A stretch of 13,344 nt of DNA from an uncultured Ruminococcus sp. (GCA_946537565.1 CAMNFW010000034.1:1-13344), one strand, 5' to 3'. Shown: positions 1 to 8,867, counted from the first letter of the stretch. The notes: a model not told the origin generated them from the letters alone. Program-made: numbers and translations.

Positions 1-416
1 CCCAGAGAAAGGGTGACAGCGCAGTCTGGATATTTAGTCTTTATATCAGTGATTACCCTGCACATAAAGTTATCGTCATAGAACTTATCCTCACCGCCCT
101 GCATGACGAAGGTTCTGAAACCAAGCTCGTAGCCGTTCTGACAGCAGCTCATAATATCATCATAGCTCAGGCGGTAACGGTCGGCATCGGAGTTTTCCCG
201 GCGGATACCGCAGTAAAGGCAGTTATTTTTACAATAGCTGGAAATTTCGATAAGACCTCTCAGGAAGACTTTTCTGCCGTAGTATTTTCTTCTTATCTGG
301 TCAGCCTTTTCTCTTAGCAGCTCAGCGGTTTGAGCGTCATCGGATACGATAAGGGCTTTAAGCTCGCTGTCGGAGATATTATCACCGGCGCAGAGTTTTT
401 CGATGATACTCTTCAT
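1..416 (-). CDS. hydE: HydE, [FeFe]-hydrogenase maturation radical SAM enzyme (N-terminal part, cut by window edge)
   Basis: HydE is a radical S-adenosylmethionine enzyme that helps build the H-cluster of [FeFe] hydrogenase, together with HydF and HydG. The first 138 codons are visible; the rest lies beyond position 1. Reading from the ATG at 416, the protein has the radical-SAM motif C62-x3-C66-x2-C69 (YCKNNCLYCG), preceded by the family-typical FLRGLIEISS. The GYELGFRTFVMQGGED stretch at about residues 95-110 and a TLSL segment at the cut end are also typical of HydE. The ATG lies one base after the nadA stop, and a GGGCGG inside the nadA tail can serve as ribosome site, so it is probably co-transcribed with nadA. 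PylB and biotin synthase are relatives, but the residues around the cysteines favour HydE. No other hyd gene is visible. Confidence 0.87.
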   Translation of the reverse strand, partial: MKSIIEKLCAGDNISDSELKALIVSDDAQTAELLREKADQIRRKYYGRKVFLRGLIEISSYCKNNCLYCGIRRENSDADRYRLSYDDIMSCCQNGYELGFRTFVMQGGEDKFYDDNFMCRVITDIKTKYPDCAVTLSL

Positions 417-417
417 A

Positions 418-1344
418 TCAGCCGCCCAGACGAATCATTTCGTCGATACATTTTCTTGCCTGAGCGATAAGTTCATCGTCCATGATTATCTCAAAGGCAT
501 CGCCGTTATCAATGCCCAGCAGTGAATTATACACATCAGGAAGAGTTGTGAGCTTCATATTGCGGCAGACGATATCCTTAGTAACGGGATAGAACTTCTT
601 GTCCGGACAGTCATACTGCAAATGCTCAGATATAGAGGTTTCGGTTCCGATGATGAACTCCTTGTGGTCTGACTTTTTAGCGAATTCCATGATACCGCTG
701 GTAGAGCCTGTATAGTCAGCCAGCTCAACAACTTCCGGCACGCATTCAGGGTGAACAAGGAACAGAGCGTCCGGGTGTTCATCTTTAGCCTTGAGGACTT
801 GTTTAGCGGTAATAGCAGCGTGAGTGGGGCAGCCGCCGTGGAGGAGCTTGATATCCTTTTCCGGCACCTGAGCCCTTACCCAACTGCCGAGATTGCAGTC
901 AGGGATAAAGAGGATCTTATCGGTGTCGAGAGCCTTGACTATCCTCAGTGCGCTGGAAGAGGTAACGCACACATCGCAAACGGTTTTGAGCGAAGCAGTG
1001 GTATTGATATAAGCTACAACAGTTCTGTCCGGCTCAGCTTCTTTAAGGGGGATAATGAGATCCTTGTCCATTTGTTCAGCCATAGGACAGCCGGCATTTT
1101 TATTTGCAAGGAAAACACGTTTTTCCGGCGAGAGCATTTTAGCGGTCTCAGCCATGAAATGAACACCGCAGAAGAGGATATTATCCGCATCAGTTTTTGA
1201 AGCATCGACACTGAGCTTATAGCTGTCGCCGGTATAATCAGCGATCTCAACGATCTCTCTTGCCTGGTAGCTGTGAGCAAGGATAGCGGTATTAGTTTCC
1301 TTTTTCAGTTTCAGGATCTTGTCCTGCAATTCTCGTACTGTCAT
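418..1344 (-). CDS. nadA: Quinolinate synthase NadA
   Basis: NadA condenses iminoaspartate with dihydroxyacetone phosphate to quinolinate, the second step of NAD synthesis from aspartate; it is cytosolic and oxygen-sensitive. The 308-residue length is normal for the compact form. Three cysteines fit the [4Fe-4S] ligands: C86 (NAGCPMAE), C172 (HGGCPTHAA) and C260 (IVCRNMKLTTL), with spacing like that known for archaeal NadA. Other family signatures are LAHSYQAREIVEIADYTGDS near the start, VHPECVPEVVELADYTGST near 197-215 and GTETS at 233-237. The ATG at 1344 is preceded by AAGGAGG, and the ridA stop codon directly abuts that site, so the two are likely coupled. The usual partners nadB and nadC are absent; hydE follows one base later. 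Confidence 0.96.
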   Translation of the reverse strand: MTVRELQDKILKLKKETNTAILAHSYQAREIVEIADYTGDSYKLSVDASKTDADNILFCGVHFMAETAKMLSPEKRVFLANKNAGCPMAEQMDKDLIIPLKEAEPDRTVVAYINTTASLKTVCDVCVTSSSALRIVKALDTDKILFIPDCNLGSWVRAQVPEKDIKLLHGGCPTHAAITAKQVLKAKDEHPDALFLVHPECVPEVVELADYTGSTSGIMEFAKKSDHKEFIIGTETSISEHLQYDCPDKKFYPVTKDIVCRNMKLTTLPDVYNSLLGIDNGDAFEIIMDDELIAQARKCIDEMIRLGG

Positions 1345-1356
1345 AAACGTTCCTCC

Positions 1357-1734
1357 TTATAAAGTGCTTTCAGCAATCACCTCGACCTCCACCAGAGCGC
1401 CTTTTGGAAGTGCTTTTACAGCTATGCAGCTTCTTGCCGGCTTACCGGTGAAGTATTCTTCATATATTGCATTGAAGGCAGCAAAATCGTTTATATCAGC
1501 CAGATAGCAGGTAGTCTTGACAGCCTTTTCCAGAGAAGAGCCGGCGGTATCGAGAACAGCCTTAAGGTTTTTCATGACCTGTCTGGTCTGACCTTCAATG
1601 GTATTGTCGGTGATAGTGCCGGCAGCGGGATCGATTCCGATCTGTCCGCTGGTATAAACCATGCCGCCGGAGATCATAGCCTGGGAATAAGGACCCACAG
1701 CCTCCGGTGCTTTATTTGAATAAATCTTTATCAT
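1357..1734 (-). CDS. ridA: RidA family enamine/imine deaminase
   Basis: RidA (YjgF/YER057c/UK114 family) hydrolyses reactive enamine and imine intermediates, such as 2-aminocrotonate and 2-aminoacrylate released by PLP-dependent dehydratases, to 2-oxo acids and ammonia. The 125-residue protein has the family landmarks: PEAVGPYSQA with Y17, SGQIGIDP at 29-36, the substrate carboxylate-binding arginine R101 followed by C103 (PARSCIAV), and a C-terminal VEVEVIA with the expected acidic residues. The ATG at 1734 has a strong AGGAGGAG site six bases upstream. It lies 33 bp after ilvA and 12 bp before nadA. The ilvA-ridA order matches the known biochemistry, because IlvA is a main source of the enamine that RidA removes. 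The next enzyme, NadA, also uses an imine substrate. Confidence 0.95.
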   Translation of the reverse strand: MIKIYSNKAPEAVGPYSQAMISGGMVYTSGQIGIDPAAGTITDNTIEGQTRQVMKNLKAVLDTAGSSLEKAVKTTCYLADINDFAAFNAIYEEYFTGKPARSCIAVKALPKGALVEVEVIAESTL

Positions 1735-1767
1735 GATAAACTCCTCCTGTAATAATAATTTTGGCGG

Positions 1768-2970
1768 TCAGTTACTGGTATGGACTCTGAAGCCTTCCGC
1801 AGCAAGAGCCTGTTTGATCTGTTCGATGTGATCATAGTTTCTGGTTTCGAGGACAATTCTGAGATAGCAGCCGTTGACAGCAGAGCCTTCATTAGCTCTT
1901 TCGTGGTGAATGGACGTAACATTTCCGCCAAGCTCAGCGATAATTCTCGAAACGTCCATAAGCTGACCGGGCTTGTCGATAAGCTCGATCATCATAGAGT
2001 AGGAGCGTCCTGACATGAGCAGACCACGCTTTATGACACGGGAAAGGATAGTAACGTCGATATTTCCGCCGGAGAGCAGGCATACAGTTTTTTTGCCTTT
2101 GATCGGCACTTTATTGAACATTGCAGCTGCCACGGAAACTGCACCTGCGCCTTCAGTTACAAGCTTCTGCTGTTCCATGAGAGCGAGGATAGCAGCGGAG
2201 ATCTCGTCGTCGGTGACAGTCACGATATCGTCCACATATTCAGATACGAGCCGGAAGGTATTTTCTCCCGGTTCTTTTACAGCGATTCCGTCAGCGATAG
2301 TAGAAACGCTGTCAAGGCGTTCTATCTGGTGATCGTTGATCGAATTGAACATACTTGGAGCGCCGGAAGCCTGAACTCCGTAGACCTTTATTCTTGGGTC
2401 GAGGCTTTTGATAGCAAAAGCCAGACCGGAGATAAGTCCGCCGCCGCCGACAGGAACGATAACAGCATCCATATCCGGCAGCTGTTCCAGCAGTTCAAGA
2501 CCGATAGTTCCCTGACCGGCGATAACATTTTCGTCATCGAAGGGGTGAATGAAGGTATAGCCCATTTCGTCACGAAGGCGGAGAGCTTCTGCATAGGCAT
2601 CGTCATACACGCCCTTAACAAGACAGACCTCAGCGCCGTAGCTTTTTGTAGCTTCCACCTTAGAGATAGGAGCGCCGTCCGGCAGACATATCACTGACCG
2701 TATACCATTTTTGGCAGCAGCCAGTGCAACGCCCTGAGCGTGGTTTCCGGCGGAGCAGGCGATAACGCCTCTTTTTTTCTCCTCGTCTGACAGCTGAGAC
2801 ATACGGTAATAAGCTCCTCTGACCTTGAAAGAACCAGTTATCTGGAGGTTTTCGGTCTTAAGGAAGATATCCGATTCCGGATTGAGTTTTGGTGCGTGGA
2901 TTACGTCAGTTTCTCTGATGACCTGTTTCAAGATGAATTTTGCGTGATAGACCTTATCAAGTGTGAGCAT
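1768..2970 (-). CDS. ilvA: Threonine ammonia-lyase with single C-terminal ACT domain
   Basis: IlvA is a PLP enzyme that deaminates threonine to 2-oxobutyrate, the entry to isoleucine synthesis. Numbered from the chosen start (400 aa), the PLP lysine is K49 in TGSFKVRGA. The phosphate/substrate loops are SAGNHAQG at 73-80 and the glycine-rich GGGGLISG at 175-182, and SGGN is at 300-303. One ACT domain fills about residues 325-400 ([24 protein letters not shown]). That is the shorter single-ACT form, not the E. coli IlvA type with two regulatory subdomains. An in-frame ATG at 2988 would add six residues but has no ribosome site. The ATG at 2970 has GGGAG 11 bases upstream and fits the usual [12 protein letters not shown] N-terminus, so I prefer it. 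It lies between the AAA+ ATPase gene and ridA. The ACT domain implies amino-acid feedback, but the effector cannot be read from sequence. Confidence 0.93.
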   Translation of the reverse strand: MLTLDKVYHAKFILKQVIRETDVIHAPKLNPESDIFLKTENLQITGSFKVRGAYYRMSQLSDEEKKRGVIACSAGNHAQGVALAAAKNGIRSVICLPDGAPISKVEATKSYGAEVCLVKGVYDDAYAEALRLRDEMGYTFIHPFDDENVIAGQGTIGLELLEQLPDMDAVIVPVGGGGLISGLAFAIKSLDPRIKVYGVQASGAPSMFNSINDHQIERLDSVSTIADGIAVKEPGENTFRLVSEYVDDIVTVTDDEISAAILALMEQQKLVTEGAGAVSVAAAMFNKVPIKGKKTVCLLSGGNIDVTILSRVIKRGLLMSGRSYSMMIELIDKPGQLMDVSRIIAELGGNVTSIHHERANEGSAVNGCYLRIVLETRNYDHIEQIKQALAAEGFRVHTSN

Positions 2971-2993
2971 TATCAGTGCATCTCCCATTTCAG

Positions 2994-2999
2994 ATTATA
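2994..2999 (-). promoter_or_regulatory. Candidate -10 hexamer upstream of ilvA
   Basis: The minus strand reads TATAAT here, in the short AT-rich spacer between the ATPase stop and ilvA. Transcription from it would begin near 2988, which would leave only the 2970 ATG usable. No good -35 lies 16-18 bp upstream and there is no extended TGn, so this may be chance in an AT-rich spacer. Confidence 0.2.
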
Positions 3000-3026
3000 T
3001 AGAGACTTTGCAGAGCCTCATATTAT

Positions 3027-4223
3027 TTACTTTTTGTTTATTATATTATTGATGAATTGTTTTGCAGTTCTTGGTGAGCGTCCGCTGCCGGAGGAAATAG
3101 CAAACTGTTCTGCCTGAAGCTCCAGCTCATCAGTTGGAATTTCAATATTATTTGCCTGGGCAAGACTGCGGACAATGCTGAGGAAATCCTTCTTATCGGG
3201 TCTGCTGAAATTAACTCTCAAGCCGAATCTTGCAGACAGGGAAAGGGTTTCCTGCATAGTATCGTTGCGGTGGATATCATCGCCTTCACGGTCGGAGAAA
3301 TTCTCCTTAATGAGGTGACGGCGGTTGCTGGTGGCATAGATGACCATTTTCTCACCTTTATAGGAAACAGAGCCTTCGAGAGTAGCTTTCAGCGCACCGA
3401 AGCCGTCCTCACCGGCGGTGAAGGTAAGGTCATCAATGAAGAGGATAAATTTCAGCTGAGTGGAGCTGATCTCATCGACGATCCTGGGGATATCTCTGAG
3501 CTGCTCTTTAGTGATCTCTATCAGGCGCAGACCGGCGGAGTAAAATTCATTGACGATAGCCTTGACGGTGGAAGATTTTCCCGTGCCAGCGTCACCGTAC
3601 AGCAGCACATTCTGAGCAGGTTTTCCTTTGAGGAGGGCGATAGTATTATCTATCACAGCCTGTCTCTGGCGCTCATAGCCGAAAAGCTGATTGAGCCGCT
3701 GGGGGTCGGGATTTTTGACGGGAATAATTTCCTTGTCCCGGTATATGAACATATTGCTCTGCGACCATTTTCCGAAGCCGGTTTTAGATGAGAAGAGCAG
3801 TCTTTCACTGTAGCTTCCGGGGATATCGGTTTCCGAGACTGTCCACATCGGGGCATATCCGGTATAGCAGGCTCTGTCGAGCATTTCCATTGAAGAGAGC
3901 TGAGAAACTTCCTGAATGAACGTAAGCTCATTCATCAGGCACTCCTGCATTACCTTGCTGGGTTCCTGTCCGGAAGCCAAAAGCTTAGTAAAAGCGGTTT
4001 CACATTCCAGGGTGATCTTAAGGATATGGCGGCTGAGATCGGTTTCGCCGCAATTATAAAGTCCGGCAGCAACATCAGAATAAACCATAAGCCATTGACC
4101 TATATCATTCGGGGAGATGCTCAAAAGATCCATAAGAGCGCAGAAAGCCTCGTCCTTTATCAGCGGACGGAAAAGTACCATTGCATCACGCTTTCGTGCA
4201 AGAATAGAAAATTTATCGTTCAT
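3027..4223 (-). CDS. AAA+ ATPase of the DUF815 type, function unknown
   Basis: This is a 398-residue protein with a complete AAA+ core in its second half. The Walker A is GDAGTGKS at 210-217 and the Walker B is FILFIDD at 259-265. A sensor-1-like TSN is at 298-300, an arginine-finger candidate R332 lies in SARFGLRV, and a sensor-2-like GRSPRTAKQF spans 381-390. The stretch from the NMFIYRD segment to the C-terminus resembles the DUF815 family of predicted ATPases. The first 150 or so residues look helical, with no motif I recognise, and no membrane segment or signal peptide is seen. The start ATG overlaps the leuB stop as TAATG; only a distant AAAGGA lies upstream, so translation likely depends on leuB. 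The partner or substrate is unknown; a remodelling role for a neighbouring enzyme is only a guess. Confidence 0.85.
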   Translation of the reverse strand: MNDKFSILARKRDAMVLFRPLIKDEAFCALMDLLSISPNDIGQWLMVYSDVAAGLYNCGETDLSRHILKITLECETAFTKLLASGQEPSKVMQECLMNELTFIQEVSQLSSMEMLDRACYTGYAPMWTVSETDIPGSYSERLLFSSKTGFGKWSQSNMFIYRDKEIIPVKNPDPQRLNQLFGYERQRQAVIDNTIALLKGKPAQNVLLYGDAGTGKSSTVKAIVNEFYSAGLRLIEITKEQLRDIPRIVDEISSTQLKFILFIDDLTFTAGEDGFGALKATLEGSVSYKGEKMVIYATSNRRHLIKENFSDREGDDIHRNDTMQETLSLSARFGLRVNFSRPDKKDFLSIVRSLAQANNIEIPTDELELQAEQFAISSGSGRSPRTAKQFINNIINKK

Positions 4224-5293
4224 TAAATATTATCTAAAATCCTTTCTGTCATTTCCATGCAATTCAGAGCCTTGCAGTTCTCACTCATAATATCGGCAGT
4301 GCGGAATCCATCGTTCAGCACTTTATCCACAGCCTGTTCGATGCTTTCAGCCTCATCACCGAGGCCGAAGGAAAGTCTCAGCATCATAGCGCCTGAAAGA
4401 ACAGCAGCGATAGGATTAGCCTTACCGGTGCCGGCGATATCAGGAGCGCTGCCGTGGATAGGTTCATACAGACCTCTTGAGCCTTCGCCCAGGGAGGCTG
4501 AAGCCAGCATACCGATAGAACCGGTTATCTGCGAAGCCTCATCGGAGAGAATATCTCCGAACATATTGGATGTGACGATGACATCGAACTGTCCGGGGTC
4601 ACGAACCAGCTGCATAGCGGCGTTGTCCACAAACATATCTCTGTATTCTACCTGTGGATAATTTTCAGCGAGTCTGTGCATAGTGCTGCGCCAGAGCCGT
4701 GAAGATTCGAGTACATTAGCCTTGTCCACGCTGCACACTTTCATGCTGCGCTTCATTGCGGTATCGAAGGCAATTTTTCCGATCCGTTCAATTTCGGTGA
4801 CACTGTAAGCCTCGGTATCGAAGGCTTCCCTGCCGAATTTACCCTGACGGTAGCCCCGGTCACCGAAATAGATACCGCCGGTCAGCTCACGGACGATCAT
4901 GATATCAAATCCCCTGCCCACAATGCTGTCCTTAAGGGGCGAAGCGCTGCGGAGAGCAGGATATAGCTTAGCCGGCCGGAGATTGGTGTAAAGACCCATA
5001 GCAGAGCGGATTCCGAGCAGAGCCTTTTCCGGGCGGTTATCACCCGGCTGATCGTCCCATTTCGGACCGCCTACAGCTCCAAGCAGAACGCTGTCACTGG
5101 CGAGGCAGGTCTCAACAGTTTCCGGCGGCAGAGGAATACCGGTCTCATCAATGGCACAGCCCCCGATGAGACAGTTAGTGAAATTAAATTTATGTCCGAA
5201 TTTTTCGCCGGTCTTTTCGAGAACAGCAGCAGCACTTTCCACGATCTCAGGGCCAATGCCGTCGCCTTTAAGTAAAGTAATATTATATTCCAT
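4223..5293 (-). CDS. leuB: 3-Isopropylmalate dehydrogenase LeuB
   Basis: LeuB oxidises (2R,3S)-3-isopropylmalate with NAD+ and the product decarboxylates to 4-methyl-2-oxopentanoate, the direct precursor of leucine. The 356-residue length is standard. Visible signatures: LLKGDGIGPE at 7-16, substrate arginines R95 (LGIRSAMG), R105 (NLRP) and R135 (VRELTGGIYFG), Y142, K191 (SVDKANV), and metal-binding aspartates D223 (FVDNAAMQL), D247 and D251 (FGDILSDEASQ). The NAD-binding loop EPIHGSAPDIAGTGKANP is at 277-294. The REL-TGG-YFG pattern marks isopropylmalate rather than isocitrate dehydrogenase. The ATG at 5293 has a GAAAGGG ribosome site overlapping the end of leuD, 12 bp after the leuD stop. 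The TAA stop overlaps the start of the ATPase gene. Confidence 0.97.
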   Translation of the reverse strand: MEYNITLLKGDGIGPEIVESAAAVLEKTGEKFGHKFNFTNCLIGGCAIDETGIPLPPETVETCLASDSVLLGAVGGPKWDDQPGDNRPEKALLGIRSAMGLYTNLRPAKLYPALRSASPLKDSIVGRGFDIMIVRELTGGIYFGDRGYRQGKFGREAFDTEAYSVTEIERIGKIAFDTAMKRSMKVCSVDKANVLESSRLWRSTMHRLAENYPQVEYRDMFVDNAAMQLVRDPGQFDVIVTSNMFGDILSDEASQITGSIGMLASASLGEGSRGLYEPIHGSAPDIAGTGKANPIAAVLSGAMMLRLSFGLGDEAESIEQAVDKVLNDGFRTADIMSENCKALNCMEMTERILDNI

Positions 5294-5305
5294 ATTTGCC
5301 CTTTC

Positions 5306-5800
5306 TCAGGTGATAATGCCCTTTGCGACTGATTGGATAAGACCGCCGCTGCTGATGATCTTCTGGATAAAATCCGGGAAGGGGGGAGCGGAATATTCCC
5401 TGCCGGTATTGATGCAGCGGATAATACCCCTGTCCATATCAGCTTCTATTTCACTGCCTTCAGCGATCTCCTGTGCAGCCTCCGGACATTCCACAATGGC
5501 AAGACCGATATTGATAGCATTTCTGTAGAAGATCCTGGCGAAGCTTTTGGCTATTACAAGAGAGATGCCGCTGGCTTTTATAGCAATGGGAGCGTGCTCA
5601 CGGGAAGAGCCGCAGCCGAAATTATTTCCAGCCACAATAATATCTCCCGGCTTTACACGCTGAACGAAGGACTTGTCGATATCCTCCATGCAGTGAGCAG
5701 CCAGCTCCTTGTGATCGCTGGTGTTGAGATACCTTGCCGGTATGATAACATCTGTGTCAACGTTATCGCCGTATTTGATAGCATTGCCTTTGTAGATCAT
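5306..5800 (-). CDS. leuD: 3-Isopropylmalate dehydratase small subunit LeuD
   Basis: LeuD is the small subunit that pairs with LeuC to isomerise 2-isopropylmalate to 3-isopropylmalate. At 164 residues it belongs to the short form shared by archaea and many Clostridia rather than the roughly 200-residue E. coli form. The swivelling-domain motif [13 protein letters not shown] is at 59-71. The substrate-recognition loop follows [10 protein letters not shown] as YLNTSD at 24-29. The ATG at 5800 sits inside the leuC stop as a 4-bp ATGA overlap, giving equal, coupled expression of the two subunits. Short LeuC/LeuD pairs can be confused with homoaconitase or methylmalate isomerase, but leuB next door makes the leucine role most likely. 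Confidence 0.96.
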   Translation of the reverse strand: MIYKGNAIKYGDNVDTDVIIPARYLNTSDHKELAAHCMEDIDKSFVQRVKPGDIIVAGNNFGCGSSREHAPIAIKASGISLVIAKSFARIFYRNAINIGLAIVECPEAAQEIAEGSEIEADMDRGIIRCINTGREYSAPPFPDFIQKIISSGGLIQSVAKGIIT

Positions 5801-7065
5801 GCCTTGACCACCTCCCAGGGACTTGATATTTTACCTGTAACAGCACTGGCGGCGGCAACAGCCGGACTTGCCAGATATACTTCCGAACCTGTATGACCCA
5901 TACGTCCCACGAAGTTTCTGTTGGTGGTGGCAACAGCACGTTCACCCTCCGCAAGAATACCCATATGGCCGCCGAGACAAGGACCGCAGGTAGGCGTTGA
6001 TACAACAGCACCGCTTTTGATGAATATCTTAAGCAGCCCCATTTCCATAGCATCGAGGTAGACCTGCTGGGTGGCAGGGATAATAATGACACGGACACCG
6101 TCGGCGCATTTTCTGTCTTTCATAATTTCGGCGGCAGCGATGAGATCCTCCAGTCTGCCGTTGGTGCAGGAGCCGATAACGACCTGATCTATCGGGATAT
6201 CACCGATACTGTCGAAGGTCCTTGCATTTTCCGGAAGATGCGGAAAGGCAACAGTAGGCTCTATTTCAGAGAGATCGACGCTGAGAACGCTGTCATATTC
6301 AGCATCAGGGTCAGCCTTGAAAATTCTGGGTTCAGCGCCGCCGTGGGAGCGTATATAATCCAGGGTAAGCTCATCGACCTCAAAGATACCGTTTTTAGCA
6401 CCGGCTTCGACAGCCATGTTTGCGATGCACAGGCGGTCAGCCACTGACAGAGAAGCCAGACCCTCGCCGGTGAATTCCATTGACTTGTACAATGCACCGT
6501 CCACGCCGATCCTGCCGATGATATGGAGGATAACGTCTTTACCTGAGACATATTTTCTGAGGCTGCCCTTAAGCTCGATCTTTACAGCAGCCGGGACCTT
6601 GAACCAGGCTTTTCCCACAGCCATAGCGCAAGCCATATCTGTTGAGCCGACACCGGTTGAGAAAGCGCCCAGAGCGCCGTAGGTGCAGGTATGAGAATCA
6701 GCACCGATGACAGCATTGCCGGCGGTGACAAGTCCCTGTTCAGGGATAAGAGCGTGTTCGATGCCCATTTTTCCAACGTCATAAAAATGGGATATATCCA
6801 TATCGCCGCAGAAATCACGGCACATTCTGCATTGCTCCGCAGCCTTTATGTCCTTATTGGGAGCGAAGTGATCCATGATCATAGTAATTTTATCTTTGCT
6901 GAAAACGCTGTCTTTGCCGAGCCTGCGGAATTCTTTGATAGCTACAGGCGATGTAATATCGTTGCCCAGAACCAGGTCAAGGTCAGCCAGGATAAGCTGA
7001 CCGGCAGAGACCGTGTCATTTCCGGAATGGGCAGCGAGTATCTTCTGCGTCATTGTCATACCCAT
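5797..7065 (-). CDS. leuC: 3-Isopropylmalate dehydratase large subunit LeuC
   Basis: LeuC is the aconitase-fold large subunit carrying the catalytic [4Fe-4S] cluster. Its three cysteine ligands are C300 (VIGSCTNGR) and C360/C363 (PTCGPCLGG). Other landmarks are the N-terminal [34 protein letters not shown] from 121, and [10 protein letters not shown] at 382-391. The 422 residues match the short form that goes with a short LeuD. The ATG at 7065 has GGAAGTG about nine bases upstream; M3 and M5 are in-frame alternatives, but the MGMTMTQ beginning looks native for this group. The gene follows ilvD after a 95-bp spacer that contains an inverted repeat, and overlaps leuD by 4 bp. Confidence 0.97.
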   Translation of the reverse strand: MGMTMTQKILAAHSGNDTVSAGQLILADLDLVLGNDITSPVAIKEFRRLGKDSVFSKDKITMIMDHFAPNKDIKAAEQCRMCRDFCGDMDISHFYDVGKMGIEHALIPEQGLVTAGNAVIGADSHTCTYGALGAFSTGVGSTDMACAMAVGKAWFKVPAAVKIELKGSLRKYVSGKDVILHIIGRIGVDGALYKSMEFTGEGLASLSVADRLCIANMAVEAGAKNGIFEVDELTLDYIRSHGGAEPRIFKADPDAEYDSVLSVDLSEIEPTVAFPHLPENARTFDSIGDIPIDQVVIGSCTNGRLEDLIAAAEIMKDRKCADGVRVIIIPATQQVYLDAMEMGLLKIFIKSGAVVSTPTCGPCLGGHMGILAEGERAVATTNRNFVGRMGHTGSEVYLASPAVAAASAVTGKISSPWEVVKA

Positions 7066-7104
7066 TTATATCACTTCCAGTAATTAGTACGAAATATCGG
7101 CGGT

Positions 7105-7146
7105 TTTGAGCTGAAAGCATTTATTGAGCAAAGCTGACAGCTCAAA
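7105..7146 (-). repeat. Inverted repeat in the ilvD-leuC spacer
   Basis: TTTGAGCTG at 7105-7113 pairs perfectly with CAGCTCAAA at 7138-7146 around a 24-nt interior. Within the minus-strand transcript, AGCTGTCAGCT in the same region could form a competing small hairpin. No U-run follows, so it is not a classical terminator. It could be an mRNA processing or stability element; its function is unknown. Confidence 0.4.
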
Positions 7147-7160
7147 GAGCCGTTTGAGAT

Positions 7161-8822
7161 TTATTTGTTGATTATAGCGCCCTTGTCAGCACTGGATACC
7201 ATAGCGGAATAGCGTTTAAGGTAGCCGGAGATATTATCCTTGTGTTTAATTGGCATAGTTTTTCTGCGCTCTTCCAGCTCTTCATCAGAGACTTCGAGGG
7301 TTATGCTGTAATTGGGAATGTCGATAGAAATGATATCGCCGTCCCTGACATAAGCTATAGTTCCGCCGTTGACAGCCTCCGGAGAAACATGACCGATAGC
7401 GGCACCTCTTGTGGCACCGGAGAATCTGCCGTCGGTGATAAGAGCAACTGTCGAACCGAGACCGGCACCCTGAATTGCAGAGGTAGGTGAGAGCATTTCT
7501 CTCATACCCGGTCCGCCGGCAGGACCTTCATAGCGGATAACCACAACATCGCCGGGATTTATACCGCCGGCATAGATAACCTTGATAGCTTCCTCTTCAC
7601 TGTCGAAGACTCTTGCCGGACCCTTATGGACGAGCATTTCCGGAGCAACAGCGCTTCTTTTTACAACACAGCGGTCAGGAGCGAGATTACCCTTAAGGAC
7701 AGCGATTCCGCCGGTCTCACTGTAGGGATTATCTACAGGACGAATGATTTCCGGGTCACGGTTAACGCAGCCCTTGATATTTTCGCCCACAGTTTTACCG
7801 GTGCAGGTCAAGCAATCGGTATAGATAAGATCTTTTTTGCTCAGCTCATTCAGCACCGCATAAACGCCGCCGGCTTCATTCAGGTCTTCCATGTAGGTAT
7901 GACCGGCAGGGGCAAGATGACAGAGATTAGGAGTTTTAGCGCTGATCTCATTAGCCATGTCAAGGTTAATATCAATACCGCACTCATGAGCGATAGCCGG
8001 AAGGTGGAGCATACTGTTAGTTGAACAGCCCAGAGCCATATCAGCGGTAAGAGCGTTATAGAAGGCTTTTTCGGTCATAATATCTCTTGGGCGGATATTT
8101 TGCCTGTACAGCTCCATGACCTGCATACCAGCCATTTTAGCGAGCTTTATGCGGTCGGAATAAACAGCCGGGATAGTGCCGTTTCCTTTAAGACCCATAC
8201 CGAGGACTTCGGTAAGGCAGTTCATTGAATTGGCGGTGTACATACCTGAGCATGAACCGCAGGTAGGACAGACGTGCTGCTCGAATTCTTCCACATCTTC
8301 AGCAGTCATTTTACCGGCAGTAAAAGCTCCAACAGCCTCGAACATACTGGACAGGCTGGTTTTTTTGCCTTTAACGTGACCGGCGAGCATTGGACCTCCG
8401 CTGACGAATACAGTTGGTACATTTATACGAGCCGCAGCCATAAGCAGACCGGGAACGTTCTTGTCGCAGTTAGGGACCATCACCAGCGCATCGAAATGAT
8501 GAGCCAGAGCCATACACTCGGTAGAATCAGCGATAAGGTCACGGGTGACGAGGGAATAACGCATACCTTCATGACCCATAGCGATGCCGTCACAGACAGC
8601 TATCGCAGGGAAAACAACAGGTGTGCCGCCGCCCATTGCAACGCCTAACTTTACAGCCTCAACGATCTTGTCTATATTCATATGTCCTGGCACGATCTCG
8701 TTGTAAGAAGAAACGATGCCTACCAGCGGACGTTTCATTTCCTCGCCGGTAAAGCCCAGCGCATTGAACAGAGATCTCTGCGGTGCTTTGTCAGTACCGT
8801 CACAGAAAAAATTTTTACTCAT
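7161..8822 (-). CDS. ilvD: Dihydroxy-acid dehydratase IlvD
   Basis: IlvD dehydrates 2,3-dihydroxy-isovalerate and 2,3-dihydroxy-3-methylvalerate to the 2-oxo acids, the third shared step of valine and isoleucine synthesis. It is an iron-sulfur enzyme of 553 residues, normal for the family. Likely cluster ligands are C119 ([10 protein letters not shown]) and C191 ([19 protein letters not shown]). The Mg-binding residues are D78 ([10 protein letters not shown]), D120 and the carbamylated lysine K121, and the proposed catalytic base is S468 in [12 protein letters not shown]. The ATG at 8822 has an AAAGAGG site about nine bases upstream. A GC-rich hairpin sits just upstream in the spacer. It starts the second block (ilvD-leuC-leuD-leuB and onward), separated from ilvC by two unknown membrane genes. 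Confidence 0.97.
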   Translation of the reverse strand: MSKNFFCDGTDKAPQRSLFNALGFTGEEMKRPLVGIVSSYNEIVPGHMNIDKIVEAVKLGVAMGGGTPVVFPAIAVCDGIAMGHEGMRYSLVTRDLIADSTECMALAHHFDALVMVPNCDKNVPGLLMAAARINVPTVFVSGGPMLAGHVKGKKTSLSSMFEAVGAFTAGKMTAEDVEEFEQHVCPTCGSCSGMYTANSMNCLTEVLGMGLKGNGTIPAVYSDRIKLAKMAGMQVMELYRQNIRPRDIMTEKAFYNALTADMALGCSTNSMLHLPAIAHECGIDINLDMANEISAKTPNLCHLAPAGHTYMEDLNEAGGVYAVLNELSKKDLIYTDCLTCTGKTVGENIKGCVNRDPEIIRPVDNPYSETGGIAVLKGNLAPDRCVVKRSAVAPEMLVHKGPARVFDSEEEAIKVIYAGGINPGDVVVIRYEGPAGGPGMREMLSPTSAIQGAGLGSTVALITDGRFSGATRGAAIGHVSPEAVNGGTIAYVRDGDIISIDIPNYSITLEVSDEELEERRKTMPIKHKDNISGYLKRYSAMVSSADKGAIINK

Positions 8823-8845
8823 ATTATATTACCTCTTTAATTTGC

Positions 8846-8867
8846 GGAACGCCGGGGGCGGAGTTCC
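8846..8867 (-). repeat. GC-rich hairpin 24 bases upstream of ilvD
   Basis: GGAACGCC (8846-8853) and GGAGTTCC (8860-8867) form an 8-bp stem with one mismatch around a 6-nt loop. In the minus-strand transcript it lies in the ilvD leader, a little above the ribosome site. No T-run follows, so it is not a standard terminator. On the minus strand the flank reads TGTAGGGAACTCCGCC, which resembles small palindromic repeats common between genes in clostridial genomes. That family assignment is from memory and unverified. Confidence 0.45.

Noticed and set aside
1768..2988. Longer ilvA starting at the ATG at 2988
   Set aside because: No ribosome site precedes it and the bases just upstream look like a -10 element. 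The ATG at 2970 has GGGAG upstream and a typical N-terminus.
5797..7065. LeuC/LeuD as homoaconitase or 2-methylmalate isomerase
   Set aside because: Short-form pairs are ambiguous by sequence alone, but the coupled leuB and surrounding ilv genes make leucine synthesis far more likely.
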